Made by a program: the position numbers and the translations under genes
Shown: piece by piece, positions 33,100 to 43,690 of the stretch
Position numbering within the stretch: the stretch's first letter is position 1
How the letters are laid out: each line of letters begins with the position of its first letter
Source: Lunularia cruciata
Lineage: Eukaryota > Streptophyta > Marchantiopsida > Lunulariales > Lunulariaceae
Length of the DNA: 64,000 nucleotides
Assembly (NCBI GenBank): GCA_948567375.1
Contig: OX419761.1
Coordinates: forward strand, 9,116,501-9,180,500
Direction: 5' to 3'
The notes under the pieces: model-generated
The model's input: only the letters and a program-made list of their open reading frames with translations
The model's database searches: none
What the model was told of the DNA's origin: nothing

Positions 33100-34250
33100 A
33101 CTAAGAGAGAATATACCATATGCTCACACATAGCTCTATCAAGGAAGAATGTAAACTCTTAGTCCAATTCAACGATAGTGAAGCAAAAGATGGAAAGTCT
33201 TGGTGTGCATGTGGGGATAGACTATCTCTGGTTTTCCATAATAACATCTAGAGAGAAAAGGATCCTTCCTCCACCTCTATCACATAAATCTCCAAAACTA
33301 ACCTATCAACAACCACAAAATGAGATGAAAGTAAGGATGATGAGAGAGCACAATTACCCAAAAATGTTATAGGTGCCATCTCCTCAATCGATAGCAAGCC
33401 AACCCCTCCACACAAGATTGGCAGAGTTGCTTGTCTATATGCCTAATCCCCTATAACACACTCAATTTCTTTGGTCCAATAATATCACCAAAGACTCCCA
33501 TAATCCTCCTATCAAAGGCTCTTAGACATGATAGGAAGGACAAGGAGGGGAGAAATGTCTAAATGAGGTAAGTTCATTGATGAGTAATACTAGAAGAGAG
33601 TATACCAAATGCCACCTATGGATCTCCTAGTAATGGAAGATCATCCACATGGAGAACATCCTCGGTAAGAGTAGCATCTAAGAAGCATGTGACAAAATTG
33701 GATCCTATTGGCACTCCAAGAACACATGGTCCATTTGTAGATGTGACACACTCTTCTAGAAGCTCAAGGTGGAGAGGGATACCTAAAGGGGACCAGAACT
33801 TGTGCTTTGACACCTTGATTCTCAAGCCTAATAGATGTAGCTTGGTAGTCAAGTGGTCAAAGGCCGGCCTAATCTGATCTATAGGGCCTACAATGTGTAT
33901 ATCATTTGCCAAGGAAGGAAATAGACAACCTAGTATGGCCATTGTAGTAGATAGGAGAGCTCGAAAGTGAGCCATGGCAAATAAGGGTCCCCTTAAAGGA
34001 TCTCTTTGACGTGTACCAATAGTTTATTCCAAGACAATGACTCTCTCTTGTGAACAACCATGCTAGTAGTAAAAGGAAGCAAGAGAGCCATAAAAAAACT
34101 GCACAAAAGGAATAAGATTCACCAAGGATCCACAACCTCCCTAAGCTCTCTAAAGATGGATGCCCGTGAGATGCTATTAAAAGCATTTTCAATATCCACT
34201 TGTAAGACAACCCACTATGGATAAATATTTAGGAGTACCCTAATGCCTAG
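33100..34250 (-). pseudogene. Reverse transcriptase region, copy A
   Basis: On the minus strand: a decayed first catalytic motif region near 34150-34210 (read across frames, close to DIENAFNSISR), then AHFRALLSTT (33975-33940), and FPSLANDIHIVGP near 33896-33910, where a DD pair is expected and reads N-D. It continues FDHLTTKLHLLGLRIKVSKHKFWSP and LGVPIGS. The order (ENAFN motif A, then xDD motif, then GVPIG) fits RT fingers to thumb. Frames are broken about every 300 bases. Confidence 0.6.
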
Positions 34251-35724
34251 AGATATACCCTCACATCCTCCAAGTGTAGTTACTCCAAACTAATGTGGAC
34301 GGAGGTGCTGCTGAAAGTGAGAACAATGCTGAAGGACAATGGTATGATTGACCAAATGCAAAAAGATCTCTCCAATAGCAATCAGTCTAATGCACCTCAT
34401 GTCTTTCTCCATTGCAAAAGTCAATTAGCACTTAACCTCCGACAAATAAACATAAGAATGTCTCTTCTTGCTATTGCTGTAGCCACCTAAAACAACTCGA
34501 TAAAACCACTAGAAGGATCATTTGCTTGAAAGCAATCTCTAAGGTGCTCATATACCATCCTTGACAAGCCTCTTGAAGAAAAGCGAGGAGCAGGGCATAA
34601 TGCTTGTGCAAAAAGCAATCTATCAAGACATAAAGGCTACTCAAGCTAATAATCTAAGACCTCTAGTAGTACTCACTCTACTACTATAAGATGTAGTGAG
34701 CATAGGGAAGAGATAGTCTCATCAATTAGGACTAGCCATAGACAAAGGGTGTAGCACTCTTGTAGCTCTACTAAACTCTCCCGCTTGACCCAATGTCCTA
34801 CACCGTTGTAATTGAGTGAACTTTGTGATATCAAGTGGCAAAACCAATCTCCTAAAACATGTAGCTCTAATAGATCAAGCCTAAGTGGTAGGCAAAAAGC
34901 TTGTCTAGCCTCATGATGGAATGTGCGGGGTAGCCTATGGAATAGACGTAGACATGGAAAACTAATAATCCCAAAATGCAACCCACTTGAGAAGTTAACC
35001 ACTCCCATGACTTAGATAAATATCACTGAAATGCTCAATGAAGAGATAAAAAAAGTGTGTGTAATCTTGAGTGTCACTATTCTTGATGTGGTCACTCGCC
35101 TCACATGTGCATTCCAACTGGTCTAATCATAGGCCTTGTGCATCCTTCCCAAATGTATCTTTACTCCTTGCGAGATAAAACATTGATACCACACTATGCA
35201 TGATGTATCCCGAGCCGCTCTATACAATCCAACATGGGAAGTGTAGCCATGACTAGTACAAGAATAACAATATTAACATATGATACTCCTTTCCATATCT
35301 ATCCATACTTATAAAACCATATCCCTTTGTATCTCAACTCACATAAAAAAAATATAATCTCTCTAAACTTTAAAAATTATACATTCTTAAAATATTTAAT
35401 TTATATTTCTAAAAATTTAAATTATTTTTTTATAAAATTTAATTATGAAAATCAAGAAATTAAAAATATAATTTCCAATCATCACTCTCAATACATAATG
35501 ATTATTTTAAAACTTAAAAAAAATTTAAAAATCTCTATAACTTTCTACTTAATTTTCTATAATTTTTAATCCAGATACCAACGGAATACAAATTTAAAAA
35601 TAAACCAAATCTACTACTCACTCAAGTGCTATATCGTAGAGAGCACTTAAGTAACTATATACCTTTCCTCTCCCATCTCTCCCTCCTCTCTCTCGTCTCC
35701 ACGTTCCCCCGAACTCCTCCAATG

Positions 35725-37384
35725 CCTCACGCCTTAAATATAGTCGGGTAAATTTCTCGTACCGAAACTATTATAGCTTAGCTTCATTTCACCTCTTATG
35801 GAGCATTATGCTGGTTGACTGTGTTTTACAGCTAACTACAGTACACTGTTTATACTGCAGTGGCCAGTTGGACAGCCATGCGGCTTCGGGCGGCGGACGT
35901 TTAGGGTTTCCGCTGAACAAAGTCCTGCGACACGGACATGGACCCCTTCGTTCGCGTTGTTAAGTGTTCGTATCGTAGTCTCCACCAACCAAGCTTCAAT
36001 CCGAGAGGTATTGTGCGTTGACACTGCTTACTACGATTACATTATTGCCGGCCGCTTTTCTCTCGATCGAAACCATCTCATTCATGCAGTTGTTAGTTTT
36101 GTGCTGAAAGGTCGTTAGATGTTAGAGGCCTCTTGTATGAAGATAGCTTATCATCGTCGATGTCGATGAGTATCGAGGAACCTGCCATATTCAAACACCG
36201 CCCGATTCATATGGCAGTAGACAGGGTTTGTCTGACCTGTTGTTTGTGTGTGTAGCCCCTTTAAAGTAGTCGACTGTATTGAGTCGTTTCCCTTTCGGAA
36301 TAGGTTTCTGTATACAGTAGAATGAAAGGTTTGAAGGTGATCCAAGTGTCATAGATGGTGATGTTCTAATTCGCAGCATTTCGCAAGATACTCTTGAGAA
36401 TCTGGATGATGAATCAGTTCCAATCACGACGGTCATCAGAGCTCTCGAGCACTGTTGATAATCACTGGTTATTACTTTCTGACAGCTCATTGTACCTCCA
36501 GTTGAATCCTATCCCGCGTAAGGTTGCCGAACCTAAATTATCTCCGCAACCTAGTCCGGAAACCCCTCTGTGAACCTCCTTTCTTTGTTTGAAGAGGGTG
36601 ATTAGAACCAAACATCATTCAACACTTGGACTGAAATTCGTGAGGAGAACCTGTCTGCGTTCTTTCTAACTCTTTGAGGAGAAAAGTAACCCATGTTTAT
36701 TTCAGATGATGATTAAACCACACAAATCTTAGGACACCTTCCTACACAACTTCAAACACTGTGGATGAGAGTGAAAGTTAACCTGATGACACTGGCAGTC
36801 CGGATTCCCGTGTTCAAAGTAACTTGTTCTCAGAGATCACTCAGTTCCCAGAGGACCTACTCCGAAGATGTTCCAAAAATTAACGAGGAAGAAGTCGATC
36901 GGCAGTCGATCTAAAATGTACTTCAACTCTTCTGGACACTAACAGCTTGAGGTATCCTGGAGGGGGAGACCACTTTTCCAAATAGAACTGGGAACCGATC
37001 ATTAGGACCACGTTCACTAATATGAATTAACCTCGATGACGAGCACTGAAAGCGAGTAATATATGGACAAACTACGGAGCCAGATCCACAACCGATTGGT
37101 CCGGTTTGGCAAATATGGGCCCGGTACGGAGGACGAATTTTAACACTATCGCGGTGCGCACCAATTCGTGTGCGGATAATGACCCTCCGCCGCAGACAGA
37201 GAAGACTCCAATTTTCATCCTCGGTTGTACAGGAAGCTGACTGTTCATGTGTTTCGTGGAGACATGATCAAGGAAGCAACATCCTGCGGCAGGTCGTTGC
37301 GGAGTAAGAGCCAGGGAAATTATGGCCACCAAAAACAAAGCCAGCGATAAGAGAGAAGGTGACCACGTAGAATACAAGAAGGAT
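35725..37384. other. Single-copy, GC-richer segment with gene-like scraps
   Basis: Lies between two copies of the retroelement and is absent elsewhere in the window. Plus-strand reading at 36331-36456 gives a natural-looking peptide (FEGDPSVIDGDVLIRS, then NLDDESVPITTVIRALEHC) ended by TGA; 36745-36883 gives DDTGSPDSRVQSNL and FSEITQFPEDLLRRC in one frame with a stop upstream. The minus-strand open stretch 37072-37404 begins inside the retroelement tail and is doubtful. I cannot name a gene; likely exons or a relic of a host gene. Confidence 0.45.
35745..35800 (+). repeat. Plus-strand tail fragment next to copy A 5' end
   Basis: gtaaatttctcgtacc...cttagcttcatttcacct resembles the element's 3' tail in inverted orientation relative to copy A. 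Confidence 0.5.
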
Positions 37385-40300
37385 GGGAAGACCCCATCAA
37401 GCATGACAAGCGAGAGACAAAAGAGGTAAAACGGGGCTATGCTCCCATAGTATCTATATGAGAAGTCTTCCTTACCGCACCTAAGATATATGAGCTATGC
37501 AAGGTGTAAGGTCTTTACAATTTGCAAGCTATGAAAACATTCAAAAAAGCATCACCTAGAGTGATTGCTCTTTTATGAATTGCACCACCCAATGCTCTCT
37601 GTAGAGTAATGAACACACCCTGTCTAAAGTATGATATAAAATATGAGAAGGAGAGTGATACCCCTAACATCTAATATGATAAGCTCTTGCTCACTCCTTG
37701 ACAAATATGTCAGACGTTATATCAGTCGCTCCATATCTCCAAGGCTAGAGGAACAAAGAGGTGATGTCATTACATACCCCTATACTTGAAGACCTTGTGT
37801 GCGGTTGCACCGCTTGCATCCAAGAGGATGAGTAATCACTCCTGCCAAAACTGCATCACGTGTAGGGTCTATAATCACAACATCGCCACCATCACCTGAT
37901 CATTTGAGACCAAGTATAAGTCTACTATGACATATGTTGTCTACAAAGAATATGGACGCTCCCTCTAAGCAAGGATCCACTCTCTCATGCCATAGCAAAC
38001 ACTATATCTCTGATGGCATCATGGATAGCTATCCTTATCCTCCATAAGGACATCGTGTCATATGGATTGTTGCTACATCTAGTGTAGAACCATACTCATA
38101 AGTGAGTAAGAAAGATACATACATGTGGACCAAACCTAGGTGGAACCTTGTTGTTGTAGAGAAAGTGGTTGGTTCCATTCAAAATGCCCTAATGCACAGT
38201 TGAGCTAGGATCCAAGAGCCTGCACCCTTGCCAGATCAAGAATGAAGATGTGCTCTAGTGGCCCAAGGAATGAACGAGTCAACTAAGAGAAAATGTAGCA
38301 TATGCTAACATTGTCGCTCCATCAAAGAAGAATGCAAACCTCTAGTCCAATTTGATAATAGTGAAGCAAAGGATGGAAGGTCCTCCCGTGCTCATGGAGA
38401 TAGACCATCTCTCACCTATTGCAATAACCCATGGAGACAAAAGTATTCCTCTTCCACCTCGATCACATAAGTCTCCAAAATTAACCTATCAACAACCACA
38501 CAACAGGAGGAAAGTAAGGATGTCTAAAGAGCCCGACTACCCAAAAATGTTATAAGTGCCATCTCCTCCATAGATAATAGGCCTACCCCTACACATGAGA
38601 TTGGTAGAGATGTTTGTCTACGTGCCAAATCCTCCATTACACACTCAAATGTCCTTGGTCCAATGATATCAGCAAAGGCTCCTATAATCTTCTTATCAAA
38701 AGCTCTCAAACAAGATAAGAAAGTCAAGGAAAAGAAAACCTTGCGGAGAAGGTAAGTTGGTTGATATGCAATACTAGAGAAGAGTATACTAGATGCAACC
38801 TGCATATCTCTTAATAGAGGAAGGTCATCCACATAGAGAATATCCTCTATAAGGATAGCATTTAAGAAGCATGTGATAAAATCCATGGATCCTATTGGCA
38901 CTCCAAGAATACGTAGTCCATATGTAGATGTGATACACCCCTTTGGAAGCTCATAGTGAGGAGGGATATTTGACCGGGATCATGCTCTATATTTTGACAC
39001 CTTGACTCTCAAGCCTACAAGATGTAGCTCGGTAGTCAAGTGATCAAAGGCTTGCTTAATCTGATCTATGGGACCCATAATGTGTGTATTGTCTACTAAG
39101 GAGTGAAATACACAACCTGGCATGGCCAAAGTAGTAGATAAGAGAGCTTTGAAGTAAGCCATCACAAACACAAGTCCCCCTTGAAGGATCTCCTTATCAT
39201 GTACTAACAATTGACTTTAAGACAGTGACTCCCTCTTGTGACCACCCATGCAAATAGTAAAGGGAAGCAAGAGAGCCATAGAACAATTGCACAAAGGTAA
39301 TGAGACTCTTCAAGAATCCATTAGCCTCCCTTAGCTCTCTAAAGATGGATGCTCAAGAGACACTATTAGGACAACCTACTTTAGATGGGTATCTAGGAGT
39401 GCCATGATGCATAGAGAAATAGCCTCATAACTTCCAAGTGTAGCTACTCCAAATTGATGTGGACTAAGGTGCTCTTGGAAGTGAGATCAATGTTAAAGAA
39501 CAATGGTGCAACTAACCAAGCACCAAAAGATCCCTCCAATAGCAATTGGTCTAATGCTCCAATGCTCTTCTACATTGCAAGACGTAGACTAGCCTCTAGC
39601 ACCCAACTGATTGATAAAGGAATACCTCTCCTTGGTATTGCTATAGCCACCTAAAATAGCTTGGTAAATCCACTAGAAGGATCATTTGCCTAAAAGCAAT
39701 CTCTAAGATGCTCATATACCATCTCTAACAAGTCTCTTGAGGAGAGATGAGAGATAGTGCACAATGCTTGTGCAAAAAGCAACCTATCAAGACATAAAAG
39801 CTGCATAGGCTTATAATCTAAGACATCTAATGGTACTGCTTCTCCTATCATAAGATATAGTGAGCATAGAGAAGAGATAGTCTCATCAATGGGACTAGCC
39901 ATAGACAAATAGTGTAGAGCTTGTGCTACTCTACTAAACTCTCATGCTTGACCCAATGTACTACAATGTTGTAATCAAGTGGGCTCCATGGTATCTTGTA
40001 ACAAAATTTGTCTTTTAAAACATCCAGCCTTAACCAACTCTTCTTGTAAGGAAGTCCAATCTCCTGTTTGGAATTGATGAAATCTAGCAGCCACCTCTCT
40101 ATGTCCCATATGTCTCCCTCTAGCATAAGAAAGATACCATCGAGGGAGTAAGAGGAATAAGAACCATGCTAACTTATCCAAGGGATCGTGTGCCAAACAA
40201 TCAAGTAGTAAGCAAAAGCTTGTTTAGCCTCATCATGGAGTGTACGGAGTAGCCTATGTTATAAAAGTAGACATGGAAAACTAGTCTCAAATAACCTCAA

Positions 40301-41050
40301 AATACAACCCGCCAAAGATGCTAACCATTCCCACAACTTGATCAATATCCTTGGAACAGTCAACAAAGGGATAAAAGAAGTGTGCATAATCTCAAGTATC
40401 ATCACTGTCGATGTGGTTGCTTGCCTCACATGAGCATCCCAATTGGTCCAAAGATAGTCCTTGTGCATCCTTCTCACATGGGTCTTTGCCCCTTGTGATG
40501 TAAAGCGTCAATGACACACCAAGCATGGTGTATCCCAAGCCGCTCTAAGCGGTCTCACATGGGGAAGTGTAGCCATAGCTACCACAAGAATAACAATTGT
40601 AACACGTAATTCTCCTCTCTATATCTCTCCATACTTGCAAAACAACACACCCTCACACCCCCAATTCACATGAGTAAATACAATCTCTCTAAACTTTAAA
40701 AACTTTAAACTCTCATAACTTTTAATTTCCATCTCAAAAGTTTTAAACTAAATTCCCATGGAACTCAAGCATGAATACCTAAGGATTAGGAATGAAAATT
40801 CCTGATCTATCACTCTCAATGTGAATTAGTCACTCTAAACCCTAAAAAACCTAAAAGTACTCATAAATTTTTATTGAAATTCTCCATAGCCTTCAATCTA
40901 GGTACCAATAGAACCAAAATTGAAAAATGAACAAAATCTACTATTCACTCATGTGAGGTATATAGATGAGCTCTCTAAAGCTCTAGAATATCCTCTCATC
41001 ATTTCTTCCTCTCTCATTTCTCTCCTCTCTTGTTCCACTCAATGAAAATG
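37385..41050 (-). mobile_element. Non-LTR-like retroelement, copy B
   Basis: Colinear with copy A over its full length, from the 3' tail (37385-37480) through the RT to the AT-rich 5' region (about 40650-41050). RT pieces on the minus strand: AYFKALLSTT and FHSLVDNTHIMGP (39090-39180; second Asp of the catalytic pair changed to Asn), then VPIGS-like MPIGSMDF, DDLPLLRDMQVAS, LLSMEEMALITFLGS (38524-38901). The C-terminal domain is more decayed than in copy A. Confidence 0.7.
38524..39210 (-). pseudogene. Reverse transcriptase region, copy B
   Basis: Open minus-strand pieces 38980-39210 and 38524-38901 correspond in order to 33616-33975 and its downstream part in copy A. The longer thumb/connection part is better kept here (LSCLRAFDKKIIGAFADIIGPR). 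Inactive: stops, and the catalytic D-N change. Confidence 0.6.
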
Positions 41051-41068
41051 GAGAGATGAGAGATGGCC

Positions 41069-41340
41069 TACACAACTATTTTACTAAATCAACCTACCCT
41101 AGTCTACACAACTTGAAAGTTAGTAAATCAATTGTTTCATGAAATACTAATATACAAAGGGGATTGTTAACAATTAACAAAATTAACAACCCTACTTTCC
41201 TAAATCAACTTGCATTAGTCTTTACAACTAGTCTACACATCTTGGATGAAGTAAAATAATTATATCATGAAATAGAAATATGCAAAGAGGATTTTTATAT
41301 ATACACCACTATTTTGATAAATAAACATACTCTAATCTAC
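41069..41340 (+). repeat. Degenerate tandem repeat, unit about 120 bp
   Basis: Blocks such as ctacacaa, taaatcaa, catgaaata and tatacaaagg.gatt recur two to three times between 41069 and 41340. Confidence 0.6.
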
Positions 41341-41859
41341 TATACGGGAAGTCACTATAACTTTGAATTGTTGAGGTACTATCGCATTAATGAAATTCAT
41401 GTGAGTCCAACAATACCACAAAGATCATGCTTGACTAAGAAGACAAGAAAAAGAAGAAGTTTGGATTGGCTTGATTGTCTATGGTAAAGAAGCTTGTTCT
41501 TCATTCAAACAAGCTATGGAGCAATGAAAGATGAATACTCATGTAGATGCAAATTTACTAACTCATTGAGTTTATCTTAGATCCCCGCAGCTAAGCATTC
41601 TCATGGAAAGTATATTTAATCCTAAAACTGGTTTTGCAGCAAGATTGGTGGTCTCTTTTCAAATAAGAATGCAATTTTGAAGCTCATACCCCTATATGGA
41701 TGAAACAAGTTCTTTTTGTGGTCCTTGCAATTTCAGGACTTTCTGTTTTATTGGATTGTTTGAGTGGCTATGCTATTTTTAGAAAGATTGTCTCTTGTTT
41801 TGGCTGAGGTAGCTTACTCAAAGATTGAATTGATTGAATGGATGAAGGACACTCATGAA

Positions 41860-41969
41860 TGAAATTTACAATTAATGGTCCATACATGTTCCTTGCAAAA
41901 TTGAACATTCCTTTCATCTCATATCAGTTTGGCAAGGAATATGTCTGGCACCATTAATTGTAAATTTCA
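41860..41969. repeat. 110-bp hairpin / MITE-like inverted repeat
   Basis: Left arm from TGAAATTTACAATTAATGGT (41860) matches the reverse complement of the right arm ending 41969; the first 20 bases are perfect and the next 18 mostly match. No target duplication was identified. Confidence 0.7.
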
Positions 41970-42142
41970 CCTTCCAATGCTTAGGCCCAACTTGAGTTCT
42001 CTTACCTTGTCACTCCTTTTTGGAGCTCTGCATGCTAGTGTCTATCTGAATTCTAAAAATAGCTAGAGTTCAAATGGTTTATCTAAATGAAAGAACATAA
42101 CACAAAGAGTTCTCTGTCAAATATGGGAATTGCTATAAAATA

Positions 42143-42284
42143 GGGAATTGTTAAATACACCACACTTTTTACTAAATACACCACAGCTAGTGTCTCTTTG
42201 AAGTGATGCATCGGTATCTTCTAAGAATATTACACACTAGCTGTGGTGTATTTAGTAAAAATTATGGTGTATTTAACAATTCCC
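42143..42284. mobile_element. MITE, 142 bp, with 8-bp target duplication
   Basis: Terminal inverted repeats of 51 bases start GGGAATTGTT and differ at only two positions. Flanks are ATAAAATA at 42135-42142 and ATAAAATA at 42285-42292, a perfect 8-bp duplication. Eight bases suggest hAT-type transposition, although the terminal GGG is not the textbook hAT end. No coding capacity. Confidence 0.88.
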
Positions 42285-42292
42285 ATAAAATA

Positions 42293-43690
42293 TGCTACCT
42301 AAATGCTGCTCAAAACTAATGGAGAAATTTAGAAAAGAATAGGCAAAAAAGTAGATAGGCAATCATAGTAAGCTTTCATGAAAGCACTAACATTAGTGGT
42401 TTCATGAATGCCAAAATAGTTGGGAAAATGCCAATTACCCTTGAACCATTTTTTTGGTTTAAAATCTCATGAGTGTTGACTCAAACTTGATTGCTTCCAA
42501 AAGTGCTGTTCAAAATGGTAGTAATGAGAAGCAAAGTGGCATAAAAAATTTCCTAGAAACCAACAATATCATGGAGGAGCATCTATAGGAGCATTTGAAA
42601 GGTAGAAAGAATAAATTATTCCCTAAAGATAATAAGGAAGTAATTGGACAAAAATATACATTAAAAAAAGTATAAACCATGTATAATAAAATGATGCATA
42701 ATAAGAAGCACAAGCAAGGAAGAGAATTTGCAAGGTAAAAGGAATAAATGATTCATTGGAGACAACATGGAAGTAATTGGACAAACATGTGCATTGAAAA
42801 TATAGAATAGAAACTATACACAACTAAAGTATGCATAATAGGAACCACAAGCAAGGAAAGCATTCAAGGCGCACCTTGGATTTACTTGAAAGAAAATTTA
42901 GATTAGTTAAGAAGAAAAATTGCAAAGATGGCAATGAGAAAAAATAGCTTAAACAAGAGAGACATGCAAAAGAAAATAATTGTGAAGAGCAATACAAGTG
43001 GAGAGATCATTGAAAAATAGGAAGAGGTGATTTCATATATTTAGTGATGAATATGAAACCCTTTTGTTGGCCAAAAGATAACATTGGTTTATACAACTAA
43101 CTACTATGATCAAAATAATATCCTAATGATTGGTGAAGTATGATAAGCTCAAGCATCTCTATCATATTCTAATTAATCTTTGGAAGTTGGTACCATTATT
43201 GCTTCTATCTATGTATCCAAGCAACTAGCAAAGTGACCAATGGTATTAGCTTGATCCATATCATGTCATAGATCTCATAAAACATTGCAAAGCATCCATC
43301 TATCACAACAAAGAAGACAAGAAAGACAATTATCTCACCTATGTTATCAATAACTTGGACTAAATGACCACAACATGTAGCTAATGCTCACTGTGTACAT
43401 CTAAACCTTGACCAACTTTTTTTAACATTAAGATGATGATCAATTAAATGGGTCAGATTTCAAACATGTTAATAATCAGACAATAAATAAACTAGTGTAA
43501 GTAAATAGACACTATTTCATATAATGCAAGATGTTGAAGAGCATATTGGATTACATTTCCAACGAGTTAGTATCCAGACAATCAATGAACAAGTATAAGT
43601 AAATATACCCTATTTCATATAATGCAAGATGTTTAAGAGCGTATTAGAGAAACTAGATATCATCATTATTAGATATGATGATATGTGAGT
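42293..43690. other. AT-rich spacer with a small tandem repeat
   Basis: No gene recognised. A direct repeat of about 105 bp occurs at roughly 43471-43575 and 43576-43660 (shared tatttcatataatgcaagatgtt). Confidence 0.5.

Larger units (their letters stand above)
32192..35720 (-). mobile_element. Non-LTR-like retroelement, copy A
   Basis: A 3.5 kb minus-strand unit that repeats at 37385-41050 with indels; its 3' third recurs at 59250-59745. It encodes an RT (about 33100-34250) followed by a C-terminal domain (32250-32830) and ends in a conserved tail (ggcttgatggggtcttcccatc). No LTRs or poly(A) were found. The clade is unclear: the RT resembles non-LTR-type proteins rather than gypsy or copia. 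The 5' end (35000-35720) is very AT-rich and not coding. Confidence 0.7.

Noticed and set aside
35327-35569. Short Asn/Ile/Lys-rich plus-strand frame
   Set aside because: Lies in the extremely AT-rich 5' region of retroelement copy A; chance opening.
37072-37404. Small secreted or membrane protein on the minus strand
   Set aside because: Its first codons are the 3' tail of the retroelement (ggtcttcccatcc), so the frame crosses an insertion junction; no support for a gene.
41069-43660. CRISPR-like array
   Set aside because: Repeat units are long, diverged and adjacent with no unique spacers; plant nuclear context.
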